Positions 37,401-61,499 of a DNA stretch of 64,000 nucleotides are shown here, one piece after another. This DNA is from Lamellibrachia columna (Eukaryota; Annelida; Polychaeta; Sabellida; Siboglinidae). Each line of letters starts with the position of its first letter. Position 1 is the stretch's first letter. A model generated the notes under the pieces. It was given only the letters and a program-made list of their open reading frames with translations. It made no database searches and had not been told where the DNA came from. The position numbers were made by a program, and so were the translations under genes. The stretch is taken from assembly GCA_963662155.1 (NCBI GenBank), contig OY759261.1, positions 7,233,661-7,297,660 of the forward strand, given 5' to 3'.

Positions 37401-40400
37401 TTCGTGATGGATGCCCGGCGTCGGTTAGTTGATAATTGCCTGACGCTTATCAGTTTTCTGAAAGAAAAAAAATAAATAATTGAAGTATATGTTTTAGTCA
37501 CTAGGGGGCGCTGCGCACGACTTTTGGTGTTCCCACAGTCGCCAGGGGGCGTTCTGGTGCGTTGCGCGCGCAACCGGATGTCGTTCAGACACATGTGCTC
37601 CGGATTTACCTGGTCAGAAACTTACGTCTACTACTTGTATGCGCGGTATCAAACATAGTATAGCTTCGCATGACTTGTGTCCCTGTCTTCTAGATAAAGG
37701 CTCTTTGGACATCCAGATGCTACCGAACGGACTGGCTTTCATCACATCGGTAAGTTCTGGTGGCCCTTTGTGTTGGTTATTAATAATATGATGCTACTTC
37801 TTAAATCGACAATAACCGCCTTCAGTGTCAATACAATCGTCGACAACTTAGATAATGACGACGTAGATAGTTGGGAAAACGTTGATGGAGACATAATGAA
37901 ATAATGTTGTATTCACCCTAAACTCGTTTTTATTGTTGGTAAGGGCTTGGATGCACAGAGTCGTGGAGATATATTGCTGTTTGACTTCAATAATCCCAGA
38001 CACGGGGCCCACGCGCTCGACATCATAGGTGACCTCGATAGATCCACATTCTCTCCTCTCGGTCTCAGCATTTGGAGAGACTGCAACTCCAGTAAGACTT
38101 TATGGAACATAAGTCGTTTTCTTCGGAAATTTCGTTTGCTGCGGCCACATGTCACCGTTAGCATTCCGTCATTTAACGAGTAATACTTTTTTAGTAGGCC
38201 TGGCCGTAGTTACTTTTTAATAATAATAAATCGTATTTGTTTTGCGCAGTATATCATAACACAGATCCTGTTTTGATGATTATTTAGTGATTTCCTCAAG
38301 GAATGTGTACTATTAAAACACATGGAGTCGCTGATGATGGTTCAATCGCCATATTACAGCCGCATTAACTTTTTGTAATACAGGATATGAAGCATTATAT
38401 TACAATTTTTTCATTTGTATTACTTGTTTTTCAGTGATCTACTTATTTGTTGTCAACGTTCTTGCGGACAGCAAAGATACGGTGGAGAAATTTCGATACG
38501 AAGAGAAGAGACGAAAGTTGTACCACCTGCGAACGTACAGTGACCCGACATTCACGCAGTCAGTATTTCTAAAAATCCATGTCCGTATTCTATATTAGCC
38601 AACGCATTGAAAATCATCCGTTCTTATTTATTATTTCAAAAGATTTAATAAGCTTCTACGTGCTACAAATGGATTTAAATTTCAGATTGATGTCTTAAAT
38701 TCATATTTTAAAATGTTCTGAGTCACTTCCGTATTGATAACTCCAATGTCGATTTCACTCAGACTCTTCCTATTGGGGCCTCCAAAAACTGTAGATATTG
38801 TATATATGTGGATTCATCGATAAAAAAAATTAAATATACATTTTAATGTCATTGCTATTTTCATGTGCACCGTCAGCCCCAACGACATCTTGGCGACGGG
38901 AGAAGACAGTTTCTACTTTACCAACTACTACAAGTTCGATTTCAAAGTGGAGTTAATTCGTCGTCTCAGTCTTGGCAATGTCGGCTTCTACGATGGCACC
39001 AGTGGGCATATTCTCCTAGCAGGACGTATCATTCCGATTAGTATAAACACATCCCCGGACGGCAAGTAGGTGTCCACAGTATTGTTGTCTATCAGTAGTT
39101 GGCCATGTTTAGACGAAACAACATGTGTGTTCTAGGTTTACTCGAATGTGTTATAAAATTTGAAGATTCAGGTAATTTCTCCGGTAGAGTGAGGACTGAG
39201 TTGTTAACCAGCGCCACCGATAAGCCCATGAGCAGCTCTACGAAAATTTAATAACATAAACAAATGACACATTACTTGATGCCGATATACACAAAACCAA
39301 CACATGACCATAACCTACTAACAAGTAAGTGTATGAATAGGTGTGCAAATATATGTTTTCATTTGGCGAGCGAATTTGTTTAGACTTCGACACTCGTGAC
39401 GTAAGGTTATCGAATAGTTTGACGCGGCCCATCAAATTAAGATGCATTGTATTCAACAAGGGTTTACTAGTAAACCACTGGCGTGATATTCTTAGTTGTA
39501 GTTGCAAATGATTATGCTTAGTAACTCTTATAATGCATTGACTAAAGAATATAAGTTTTGCTTCCCTTGAGTTCTCTTTTTTGAATGACATTCGTTACAT
39601 TACAAATGTCATTGAAATGCCAAACCTGCCAACTCTCCAAGTTTTTGTGGGCGGCGCCCGCCGCAATCGTCCGCCTCCAACTATTACGGGAAAGTGTCTC
39701 ACTCTCCCAATACTAAAGCATTGTACAACACGTGGTATGTGTCAGTGTCGTTTCCATAAGGTAATTGTAAAAATAAGGATTTTACAAAAACATTCAATGA
39801 ATTCGTGTGGATTTGTAATTCCAGATGAATGAAGTAATTCGTTCTCGGCAACTTTTACGAGAAGCGATCAGGTATCAAATAATGTTTATGGATCTGAGCG
39901 AACACACGAACTCTTCGTCCATCGGCAACTGTCATGTTAAAATAATGCCATAGTTTGATGGTTGAATTCTTTGCTGGTGTATCGTGTCGCCGACCGCCAG
40001 TGAAGATGGAATTGAGGCAACCAAGCATACTGAATAATTTATCTTTTTACGTAGATGTTTATTGAGAAGTGACGTATTAAGTTTTGTGCCACATGTTACA
40101 GGTACGTATACATGTCGGAGATAGGAGGGAAACGTTTGAGTGTTTACAAAAGGGAATCGGACAACAGTTTGACTTTGACGCAGGTAAGGCGTGTGATAAG
40201 ATATTTGAACCATCAACGCGAAGGTTGACCGTGACATTTGCTGTTACTTTTAAACCGTGAGACGATTAGACACAATCACAATCTTAGTTACATGTTACCT
40301 GACGATTATTCTCAAAAGTGTCACGGTTGTCGTCAATTATACCCAAACGCACCACGGTTCTTTTGGAACATGAATTGAACGTATTAGTTTATACAATAAT

Positions 40401-42034
40401 CACTCCCATTGTGATTTCCAATGACCTATCCTATATGACCGTTTAAAACTGTTAAATTGTTCGCAAGAATATGGGTTAAACAATTACATTACCTTATCTT
40501 ACATATCCTCTTCGAGTAGAGTGATCCATCAAGCTGCAGTGCTCCTTCTCCAGTTCGTTCCATTTTTGGCCATCTGTTTGGCTTCAGTCCATGTTTGACA
40601 TCCCAGTTATTGTCATTCGTGTGCTACATTTTTTCGCCAGTTTATCTTTTTCATAACCAATCCTGCTACAGCTTCTTGTATTGTCAGCATCTAACACTGC
40701 GCATTACTCCCCGCGTTTAAGATATCAATCCTTTAGATTATCTCGTTTGAAATTCCGTAGAACCCCACGATTTTCCAAAGGCTCCTTCAGTGCATAGAAT
40801 CAAAGGACTTTTCGAAGTCGAGAAAGTGATGTATACAGTTGTCTGCCGCTCCACTACCTGCTCTATTGCATTTCGCAGAATGAAGATATTTCAACTGTAT
40901 CTCTTCATTCTGAAGCCTGCTTGTTAATGTATCAACTCATCTTCAAATCAGTCTCTTATTCTGACCACAATCACTCTTCCGAACACTTTGCTGGGAACTT
41001 CCAAGTTTTTGATACTTAATTTTGTTCCCAAACTTACAAGCTTTCCGGTTTCAACATGTTATTCTCTATCGCCGATTGGTATCACATTGGACGTTAGTTA
41101 GTTAGCTAATTTTTGAGATGGTTGGTGTGTTTCAGGTAGTTCCGCTGGGAACATTAGCAGGAAACATCAATGTCGATGTGGTTTCTGGACATTTGTGGGT
41201 GGCGGGTCACCCGGACGCCCAGGCGCTGGTGAACCACCAGCAGCCGCCTCACACCGCCAGATCGCCATCGCAGGTACAGTGAACTCGGCGTAATGGAATC
41301 AGTAATGCAATTTTATTATATAAAGCAGACGATTAATTTAATCGGCGCGTATTACCACATTTGTAACATGGAGTGATTCAGTCGCAGGCAGTATATTTTC
41401 GGCAGTGGTATTTGAATAATGCATCAGAATAATTTTATTGTGGACGATATCCAATGCTTCAAAACCGTTGTTTTCCCTCTCTATGTATAATACTTACGGC
41501 AAGTCATATCAATTTAATTAATATGATGCGTGGATTCGTGTGATATGCCCTTGTTAATGTATGGGCGTGCGTGTGTGCGTGCGTGTTTGAGTACAGGTTC
41601 GACTGGGCTTGGATATGTTGTATTTGTTTGTGCTTGCATTCGTAAGTAGTAGACCTTCTGTTTTTAGATATGTATCTTACACGAGAGGATAACACTGTCT
41701 ACTACATTTCTGACATTAGCGAATTCTCGTCGTCTTTCCGCTGTCACCTTTGCTATCGTGTTTTTATACCATCGCGGTCTCCACTACTGTTCTTTGTATC
41801 TCCACATTGTATTTAAATGGTTAATTATCTGTTTGCAATTTCACGTTATGTTGCTTGGCGCAGGTGCTGCGGCTGACGTTGTCCGAAGACTCCAAAGTGA
41901 CAGACATTGTGGAGGTGTACTACAACGACGGACGACAAATTTCTGCTTCAAGCATCGCTGTCCACTACCGCCAATATATGCTCGTTGGTAGCGTCTTCAC
42001 AAAATTGCTTCTTTGTGAAGTACATCACGCATAA
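33658..42034 (+). CDS. PON-B: paraoxonase-family protein, 9 exons, 347 aa
   Basis: Exons: 33658-33722, 36617-36687, 37694-37749, 37944-38091, 38435-38558, 38877-39065, 40102-40183, 41136-41273, 41864-42034 (TAA). Exon 5 is one codon shorter than in A and C. All sites are GT/AG; exon 4's acceptor is GTAAG rather than GACAG before GGC. Signal exon: MLQHIVAVCTVGYITLLCSQ. Disulfide Cys positions are kept (GRCRLVPG, LLCEV). It is the most diverged copy. Besides Leu and Val at the His115/His134 positions and Gly at Asp269, the exon 3 motif is GSLD instead of GSED (Glu53 lost) and exon 6 has PISIN instead of PNSIN (Asn224 lost). Intron 1 holds LINE pieces and intron 2 a foldback element. The poly(A) block of A and C is missing; an AATAAA at about 42595 could serve. 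The frame is open throughout, so it is not an obvious pseudogene. Confidence 0.9.
34356..34470. repeat. (TA)n array in PON-B intron 1, at a LINE RT codon run
   Basis: About 115 bases, broken by CTATATG and TATG. The right flank continues in frame as ELEDYITSNVLEWAD, the RT palm just after IYIND. Confidence 0.97.
34473..34930 (+). mobile_element. LINE RT palm to thumb fragment, plus strand
   Basis: YITSNVLEWADKKACTRFNN, LNKLVKWSEELQMMLNFGK, HTEPGNLVVNYNMKDTVLD, KENFLGVTISADVNISEQCR, ending with FRPYCKKDIYD. In relatives this is followed by TLERIQRRA, but here that part lies inverted to the right. Confidence 0.85.
34931..35165 (-). mobile_element. Inverted continuation of the same LINE copy
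   Basis: The minus strand reads LERI, then KIIPELRDLSY-like, CGLTTLE-like, FKILNGYENIDINM and FFSLKK, GHEVTLIK, decayed. This is precisely the segment that should follow the plus-strand piece, so it was inverted in place. Confidence 0.75.
35190..36085 (-). mobile_element. LINE RT C-terminal half (different family), 290+ codons open, minus strand
   Basis: An uninterrupted frame on the minus strand: FHIGNGVRQGCLLYPLLFL, LEDLDFADDLALLSETHKH (catalytic FADD), LGLKINVGKTMVMKVN, VEEVQDFIYLGSNISTNGG, NTNVKPVLLYGCETW, RLRYILKVWWPNKISNKELW, RRKWCWIGHTLRKDPTN and KRRQGRPKNNWTRS. The finger/RQGCLLYP, YLGS and WIGHTLR motifs are typical of a widespread invertebrate LINE. It is the best-preserved RT in the window but starts in the RT core, so it is 5'-truncated. 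It lies in antisense orientation in PON-B intron 1. Confidence 0.9.
36993..37635. mobile_element. 643-bp foldback (inverted-repeat) element in PON-B intron 2
   Basis: The ends AGTAGTAGACGTAAG and CTTACGTCTACTACT are perfect inverted copies. The arms continue for about 140 bases (TCTGACCAGGTAAATCCGGA; GTTCAGACACATG; AGTCGCCAGGGGGCG; the TTTTAGTCACTAGGGGGCG block). Target duplication TGTATG is at 36987-36992 and 37636-37641. PON-A (12257) and PON-C (56490) have a single GTTGTAT site and no insertion. Short arms, a 6-bp duplication and no transposase point to a non-autonomous DNA transposon. Superfamily not assigned. Confidence 0.88.
37190..37310 (-). pseudogene. NADAR-like domain fragment carried by the foldback element
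   Basis: The minus strand from ATG at 37310 reads MNRPIHFRGGNSYLSNFYV, CRIHVWNREFNNVESAYQW, RKC, then runs into the A/T-rich arm. The pattern FxG-SxLSNFY-(15)-F-xxVExAYQ-xxK is that of the N-terminal part of NADAR (YbiA-like, DUF1768) domains, which are N-glycosidases of riboflavin or ADP-ribose-type substrates. Only about 40 of the ~150 residues are present. A possible acceptor (TTTCTTTCAG) lies upstream on the minus strand near 37455. It is likely a captured exon fragment, not a working gene. Confidence 0.55.
40520..41040 (-). mobile_element. LINE RT fragment, minus strand, PON-B intron 7
   Basis: Corresponds to 15450-15970 and 59050-59580; the minus strand near 40835-40790 encodes a decayed VDFEKSFDS-type motif A. 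A shared ancestral insertion. Confidence 0.75.
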
Positions 42035-42096
42035 ATGTCGTAGTTGTCATCATAAGTTCCATTCTGCCACGCACACGTACTGTACTTACAATCATG

Positions 42097-42297
<201 letters not shown>

Positions 42298-42721
42298 CTG
42301 AGCCATGTAGATTTTTATGAAGGAAGCGTTATACCTTCGAGTGATCTGCCCCTCTGCGAGATATTATAGATCCACCTTAAATAAGTTGCAGATATGATTA
42401 CTACAGGTGCGTCTTACGTTGATAATATTCACGATTGCTACACGTTTACCTATCCAACGATGCCTAAAAGTATGGACGCAATTAATATATAAACATGAAG
42501 ATGCTACATATGTATACCCCATAACAGGAATGACTGTGACATTGTGAGATTATGTGCACTCAGTAAATCTGGTTAGTTGTTGAAGTGGGATATTTAATAA
42601 AACATGTATGTGTTGATAACGTAGTAATGAATAATGCTGGTGTGTCGTCACATTTTGAAACTCGCACAGACATAAATAACGGAGTCAAGTAAAACACAAC
42701 GCAGTACAAACCACTGTGTAA

Positions 42722-42938
42722 TTAAGCTCGCCATACACATACCGACACTTAATCGCCAACAGTTTGTTTGCCGACAAATATTTAGTAAGTATCCATCGGC
42801 CGATCGACTACTCACAAGCCAATAGTCCACGACAAGTGTTGTCAACTGTTGGTGGAGAACATACTCATGGCGACTACACTTGATATACCAACTGAAAAAG
42901 TAGTAGCCAACATGTTGGCAACTGAAAAATCAGTATTG
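42722..42938. mobile_element. Short inverted-repeat element, copy 2 (right end lost)
   Basis: Left end TTAAGCTCGCCATACACATA, interior GCCAACATGTTGGC; the right terminal GGCGGGCT is missing. Confidence 0.65.
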
Positions 42939-43306
42939 GCATTACCGGTTTTGATGTAGGCAACGCTACATACAGCAACAATCTGATGTAACATTGTGTC
43001 AATGTACGGACGTAATTAATATATAAGCTTGACCATGGTGTGTATGTATACCCCATCAGTGTAATGACTGTGATTCATCCAAACATATTGCAATCTTCAC
43101 ATAATCTTTTTTTCTTCTGAAATTGTGTGTTAATGTGCACATATTAAATATCGTCAATTGTTCAAGTGGGATATTTAACTAACATATATGCGTTTGTAAC
43201 GTAGTAATGCATACTGCCGGCGTGTCGTAATATTTTGGAACTAGCACGTTACATAAGTAGCAGAATCAACTAAAGCACAACGCAGTGCAGACCGTTGTGT
43301 AAGACG

Positions 43307-43528
43307 TAAGCTCGCCATCCATATATCGACCCTGAATCGACAACAGTTTATCTGCCGACAACTATTTGGAAATCGATTATTCACATGACAAATGTCCACA
43401 AAAAGTGTTACCAACTGTTGGTAGAGAACATACATATAACGACTACATTTGAGTTGCCAACTGAAAAAGTAGTAGCCAACATGTTGGCAACTGAAGAATC
43501 GGTATGGGAATGGGGGGGGGGGCTCTAG
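43307..43528. mobile_element. Short inverted-repeat element, copy 3
   Basis: Left end TAAGCTCGCCATCCATATA, interior GCCAACATGTTGGC, right end reduced to a G-run followed by GGGCTCTA. Confidence 0.65.
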
Positions 43529-43659
43529 GTAGCCAACGGTACAAACGCCGACAATCTGGTGCTACGTGGTCGCATCCGCCGACGAGCTTGAAACAGAAGC
43601 AACAGCGGACGACATCAACGCAAAGACGGACTGGACAACATATCGGAGAGAACACTGAA

Positions 43660-43870
43660 TGTATGTAAATTATGTCAAATGTATGTCACGTCTATTCAAC
43701 GCAATACTTCAGCAGCTACGCGTGTGAGACACATTTGGATTCGTAGATGTGTGGGAATGCTTTGTTGGGAGAGAAGATATGTTGATGAGGGCTTCCATCT
43801 ACACGGGACGGGGCAGTAGTTTATGCAGAAGAACTGCAAAGAACGGTCGACAGCATGGGCATCAACAGTT
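43660..43870 (+). mobile_element. LINE ORF1 SGNH C-terminal fragment
   Basis: FVDVWECFVGREDMLMR, then after frame changes an HLHGTG-like stretch and YAEEL-like sequence with DSMGIN. Compare 63200-63300 (FVGRADMYMKDGFHLSGKG). The Asp-x-x-His box is disrupted. Confidence 0.6.
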
Positions 43871-45722
<1,852 letters not shown>

Positions 45723-47295
45723 TGTTTTACCTGTTTTACCTTCAACTAAGTAATTTCATGTCAAATTACATTTAAAAAATAATAATCTATGTAGCATACA
45801 TGTCTATATTAACATAATTCCCACGCATCAAGTCTGTCTCACAGTGGCGCCACACAGCGGGCCTGAAACTAATTAATATTGGCCGATTTCCGAGTCCATG
45901 GAGGAAAGTGGAAGGGATGATGGGAGACATATATATCGGAACCAACAACTCATGCGTGGCGTAAGCCTATCTATATGGCATGGAGGTCATGGCGATTACA
46001 GATAAATTGTAAATTTGTGATAATAACTGAGTGAGAAGAATTGCGGGAGTGGACAGAATAGAGAAGCGAAACATGGAGGAGCTGAGGGAGGAGAGAGGGA
46101 GGCCCGGGACTGAGATGAAAGAACTGCGTGAAAAGAGATTTGGCGGAAGTGGGAAAAGGAGTGAAGCAAGAGAGCGAGGAAATGGCGAGTGGAGACGGCG
46201 ATGAAACTGGGCGAAGAGGAATCGAGAACAACATTCGGCGACCGGTATCGGTGACAGCCTCACCCTGAACTTCAGGGATTACATTGAGGGCAACAACATC
46301 AACTCCGAAAGGGATAATGTCAAGTCATACCTGATATAGAATATGGAAAAGTACAATACATTCACAAGGAATGTGAGATAATGTAATAATACAAGCGATA
46401 TGAGCACGTTTAGAACAACATTGACACATGCGTGAAACTGTTGGCAAGTCTTCTTAATATATGCCATAACAGGTTTTACTATACATTTCAGGAAAGTTCA
46501 TTTACCGCAAGTTGCACTTCCGATGAAATTGACAGTTGTGGCTGTACATAAAGTTGTTCATTTTTTATAATTTTTTTGTATTATGATTTATTATGATTTA
46601 TTATTATTATTTATTATTATGTATTATTATTATGCATTATTATTATTTATTATTATTATTATTATTTTATTAAATTTATGCAATTTCTGTTTTACCTGAA
46701 ACATCAGTGTACGTTAACAAAGCTAGGTGTTTGTTTGTACGTTTGTTAGTAGATTGTTCTCAATTATGTTATTGTGCCAACATCTGCATATCAACTTCAT
46801 CACCATCGATCACTATGCATACACTTATAAAATATACGATGCAACTTGCATTGTCTATTGAAATAAAAAAGCATTTATATTTAAATAGTTTTTTTTTTCA
46901 TTTAAGATAAAGTGTTTTATGATCGGAAACCTGTTTTGCTATATTATTTCTATGTCCATTTACTAAATTGTAATTACAATTGTCTTTAATTAGTAGACAT
47001 AAGTCAAATGTGTGGTCGAAAATATTTGTTGCAGCATGAATTTATTCTAATATTCATATGTATTCATTGTTTCTAGAGCAAAATATATCCATGAACATAT
47101 TACACTTTAAACATATCAAGAAATCTACAGAACAGTGGCTTTGGAATCAAGACTGATATATACCCCTCCCCAACACTTGCTGATATATATGTATCCCCCC
47201 CACACACACACACATGCCCCGCCAAACCTGTCTGACCAAGAAGTGGTGAGCTTTATGTCAGCAAAATACGTACCCAAATTTGAGCAATAGAGGAT
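45723..47295. other. Intergenic, no gene recognised
   Basis: A purine-rich stretch at 46030-46205 and an ATT-rich stretch at 46560-46680 are low-complexity. No exon or known repeat was identified. Confidence 0.4.
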
Positions 47296-47592
47296 ATCAG
47301 TAAAGGGCCCAAATCGTGCCGGCATTTTGCCAATACCATTGCCAGCATTCTGCCAGAATGAAACCTGAATGAATCAATACTGAGAGCCAGCATTGGACCA
47401 GAATCGTACCAGTATTGGGCCAATATAGTTTGTCAGCTTTGGGCCAATGTGCAAACGGTTAAGGCCCAATTATGGTGCGATTGCGGCCAAATTCCTCTGT
47501 TGCAGCATTCCTATATTGGTCCGATCAAGGCTGATCGCAATGCCAATATAGGCCCTATTAGGGGCCAATGAAGGTATGCTTGCTGGGGTATC
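47296..47592. repeat. GGCCAAT-rich dispersed repeat (MITE-like)
   Basis: The motifs GGGCCAAT, TGCCAATA, CCAATATAGG and their reverse forms recur irregularly across 300 bases, ending GGTATGCTTGCTGGGGTA. Similar CCAATATTGG-rich repeats occur in marine invertebrate genomes. It replaces the sequence that precedes this point in other PON 5' units. Termini not resolved. Confidence 0.45.
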
Positions 47593-47924
47593 TCTCAGCC
47601 TAGGTCGCTAGCTGCTCAATATTGATTAACTGAACAAAGAAATATAACTTATAGATGACAACTAAAATCTGTTTTATTTAGTATACTACAAGACATTAAA
47701 AAGGGAATTTTTTGTGTGTGACAATATGGTCGTCATTGCGATGTCAATCGTTCACTGCAGGTCATCTGCAATACCTGCCCCCTTTATTCGGTTTCGATGG
47801 AACTCATATTCGATAAAAGGGTTTGTTCTCTTAACAAAAACATACCCACATAATTATGTTCGAATCCAACTCTCTCCCCCATACATAGCTGCTGAACTAA
47901 TGCGTTTAATAGGCGTGACATACA

Positions 47925-48124
47925 TTTGATATAATTTACATACATCATCAACCGCCTGCGTCACAATACGACCACGCTTCGCGGTCGACTTCATTTGTGA
48001 GACAGTGGATGCAAGGTGAGCTAGCTTCCACGTCATTCAGATTTCTGTGTTCAACCTGCTGTCCCGTTCGTCGTTACTGTCGTCCGCTGTCGCGTCTGTT
48101 CCAAGCTCGTCGGCTGATGTAATC
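47925..48124 (+). promoter_or_regulatory. Conserved 5' block, distal PON-C exon 1, with AUG-UAA uORF
   Basis: ATTTGATATAATTTACATAC opens the block. ATG-TAA at 48117-48122 lies 8 bases before the main ATG (48125). Promoter activity is inferred. Confidence 0.38.
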
Positions 48125-48189
48125 ATGTTGCAACTCAGTGTCGCTGTATGTACCGTTGGCTACATAACACTCTTGTGCAGCCAGTTAGC
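48125..48189 (+). CDS. Distal alternative exon 1 of PON-C
   Basis: 65 bases with an intact ATG and donor (AGC|GTAAGT), encoding MLQLSVAVCTVGYITLLCSQ and LA in the same phase as other exon 1 copies. It could splice to PON-C exon 2 at 56149, skipping or competing with the exon at 50986, or be unused. Confidence 0.6.
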
Positions 48190-49598
48190 GTAAGTACTTC
48201 ACATTACGCCGTTTGGTTTTAGTTGATTGTGACTTTTAGGTGTTCTTGGTAATTTATACGTGTATTTAACGAATTATTTTATTAAATGTTTCTCTTTAAC
48301 ACACCATATTTATTCTCTACACAACAGTTTACGGTATAATGTATTGCTTTACTGCATAGCGATGAAGATCATTCCATTGTTGTCTATGTTTGACACATTA
48401 ATTGGAACAGTACCGTATATCTCGCTGTCAGTCTCGGTTGCGACTATTACTGCTTACTTGGCTTATGTTGCATGTGTTTCTTCGGCAAGTGAGAATCACT
48501 ACCTGAAGTTTGTGCTTGTTTTCTTTTCTTTTGTGCAATGTTTGCATTATTACATCTAGGAGGTATGTTGCCATCTATTGGAGCCACCTTGTCTATCTCA
48601 TAATGTATACTTGCTCGGGTATGTGCTCAGTTGAGTATGTTCTGTTTGGATATGCGAGTACTCCATGTTGTACTCATGTATCACCAGCAAGGCATGCCGT
48701 TTCCTAACATGCTTTCAGTTAAGTGCATCTGCTTCAGCTCCATACAGTAGCAATACTCTCACATTTCTCTATGCACCATATATTTCATTATGATTGCCGC
48801 ATTGTGATTCTCATTCACAAATACTTGTGCAGTCGACCAAAAGTAGATGACGTCTTGCTGATACGCTTCTCAAATTTCATCATCCCTGACTGCAGTATGC
48901 CATATTTCTGCAGCAATGCCCACATTCCTTGTCGTCCCACGGCGTCGAACGAATGACAAATATGTAGACGTTTTTGTTCGATACATTTATTCTTGCATAT
49001 GTCGAAAGTGATACAAAATAGTTATTTCCATGGTGCGTCTTCCAGATCTAGTAGCACTGTTTTAATTATGTCTGCAATGAGAACCTCAAGATGATTGAGG
49101 AACACTCTTACTAATACTTTACCAGCTACAAAGGGAAGTGGTTTATATATGTAATTCCCATACACTGATCAACCTCTTCCTTAATCAGTGTGATCAGTAC
49201 ATATTTACACTTGTGGTTCTCGTGCTACACTTCTGACTGACACTGTCACGTTGTGCATTGATTCCAGCCTCCACATTCCAGCATCCCTAAATCACAACCA
49301 TTGTTTTGAATGTATAATCAATATTATAAATATAATAGAATATATATTATATGTCCATAGGTTGTCACTTAACATGTAAAGGTATTTCCACAGGCATATA
49401 CGAATGTTTTTATTTTGGAAGACATCCATTTTCAAATATTTTCAAGCTTGTGTGTGTATGGTAGGTCCTTCACCAAAATGCTTCTTTGTGAAGTACATCG
49501 CGCGTAAATTATGCAGACAATAAAGAGGGGGAGGAAGAGGAAAGAAGGAAGATAGGGAAAGGGTAGCGGATTGGAAGTGGGATATGACGACTGAGAGG

Positions 49599-49599
49599 C

Positions 49600-49649
<50 letters not shown>

Positions 49650-49650
49650 C

Positions 49651-49698
<48 letters not shown>

Positions 49699-49727
49699 GA
49701 GAGAGATAGAGAGAGAGATAGAGAGAG

Positions 49728-49760
<33 letters not shown>
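49599..49760. repeat. (GA)n array with GC and TA interruptions
   Basis: About 160 bases, marking the start of the second unit before PON-C. Confidence 0.95.
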
Positions 49761-50784
49761 CTCAGGGATAGAGATGAAGACGCTGAAGGAGAGGGAAAAT
49801 AATGCTGGTTAAATTGTGAGCCCAGCTAATAAACTTGTCCAACGTTGCTGCTTCCTTGAACTGCTGACTGCCTGATTTGAAGCTTCGTGTACATCTCAAC
49901 CCAACCGACTGAACGGTGTAACCGAATACTTGCTTATTGCGCTATTTATTAACACATACTTACCAAGCCATTAATCAAATACAATGCCTACATGCATTTA
50001 TTATATCAAGTGGAAACTAATACATATGTATATTATTTAGTAACTGAGCGAAAGAAAATGTAACTGAATCCATGGACGTCTGGTCGATACATTAGCAAAC
50101 CCTGGTTTTATTCGAGGTTTGCAGAGTTTAGGTAGATGGTGTGTACATAATCACGTGCGGTTGTGGGTGCTTGTGCGAAGGCATGCGTGTGCATGCCATC
50201 ATGCCTTCAAAACGTGGCATTAGGATATTACTGTCATGTTTACCAAAACAATTTAATTGATGTGAATGTAAAGTTTTGAATAGACAGTTTAAATAAAATC
50301 TTAACATAATATGGTAATTTTATGGCTTGTCCGAAAAACGGGTAGGCTTCTCTCAGCGTTGGTGGCTAGCTACTCAATAATAACTAACTAACTAGAAATA
50401 AAATGTGCAAATACAAATGTTAATCTTGTATCTTTAGTATTCTACAAAACATTAAAAGGGGAATTGAAAAGGTGGTTTAAAAATGTGCGCAACAAATATG
50501 ATATTCGTGGAGTGATCAAGCATTAAACAACGATGTTTATACAGATATACCAATTCCATCAATAGTTAGGAATCCCCAGCTCATCTAGTTTAAATACCCA
50601 ATGCTACCCATGATATTGTCAATCGTTATTTGCAGATCTTTTGCAAAAAAATTCGTTTAGACGTAGCTCCTCAGGGATTAACGGGTTTGCTCTCCCAACA
50701 AAAGCGTCCCCACATAGTTATGAATCCAACCCTTTCCACCAAGAATAACTGCTGAATTAATGCCTTGAATAGGCGTGATATACA

Positions 50785-50985
50785 TTTGAGATCATTTACA
50801 TACATCATCAGACGACTGCGTCACTAGAAGAACAGGCTTAGCTATCGACTTCATGTGTAAGCCACTCGATGCGAAGTGAGCTAACTTCCACGCCTTTCAT
50901 ACTCCTGTGTTCAACCGTTCTGTCCCATTTGTCATTACTGTCGTCCGCTGGCGCGTCTGTTCCAAGCTCGTCGGCCGATGTAACC
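50785..50985 (+). promoter_or_regulatory. Conserved 5' block, proximal PON-C exon 1, with AUG-UAA uORF
   Basis: Same block as at 6845 and 33460. ATG-TAA at 50978-50983, main ATG at 50986. Confidence 0.4.
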
Positions 50986-61118
<10,133 letters not shown>

Positions 61119-61179
61119 ATGTTGTAGTTGTCATCATAAGTTCCATTCTGCCACGCACACGTACTGTACTTACATGTAT

Positions 61180-61180
<1 letters not shown>

Positions 61181-61244
<64 letters not shown>

Positions 61245-61248
61245 CGAA

Positions 61249-61316
<68 letters not shown>

Positions 61317-61330
61317 CGTACGCACGCACG

Positions 61331-61398
<68 letters not shown>
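61181..61398. repeat. (CA)n(CACG)n array in PON-C 3' UTR
   Basis: CA, a long CACG block (about 61213-61335) and CA again, starting about 65 bases after the stop codon and before the poly(A) signal. Confidence 0.95.
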
Positions 61399-61400
<2 letters not shown>

Positions 61401-61486
61401 CACATATAGGCATGCACGAACGCATGTGATATATGTTGCTTATTTTGGTGTACAAACAATCGGTTGTCACATGTAGGACGACCACG

Positions 61487-61492
61487 AATAAA
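61487..61492 (+). terminator. Poly(A) signal AATAAA of PON-C
   Basis: AATAAA in the same context as at 17675 (CACGAATAAAGATTGATTGG), 369 bases after the stop codon. Confidence 0.7.
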
Positions 61493-61499
61493 GATTGAT

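Larger units (their letters stand above)
42420..43670. repeat. Tandem duplication (about 545 bp) downstream of PON-B
   Basis: The segment from about 42470 recurs from about 43010: GGACG(C/T)AATTAATATATAA, TATACCCCAT, then AACGTAGTAATG, CACAACGCAGT and the inverted-repeat element. Each unit holds one copy of the 18303-type element. No gene seen. Confidence 0.7.
47593..49598 (+). repeat. PON 5' unit before PON-C (first)
   Basis: Contains the landmarks of the 5100-8520 unit in order: TCTCTCAGC, the conserved 5' block, exon 1, GATGAAGAT, CACCAGCAAGGCATGCCG, GCTTCAGCTCCATACAGTA and the downstream stretch up to the GA array at 49599. Confidence 0.8.

Noticed and set aside
45967..46263. Ser/Pro/Leu-rich minus-strand frame
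   Set aside because: Reverse of a purine-rich tract; low complexity, no start or splice support.
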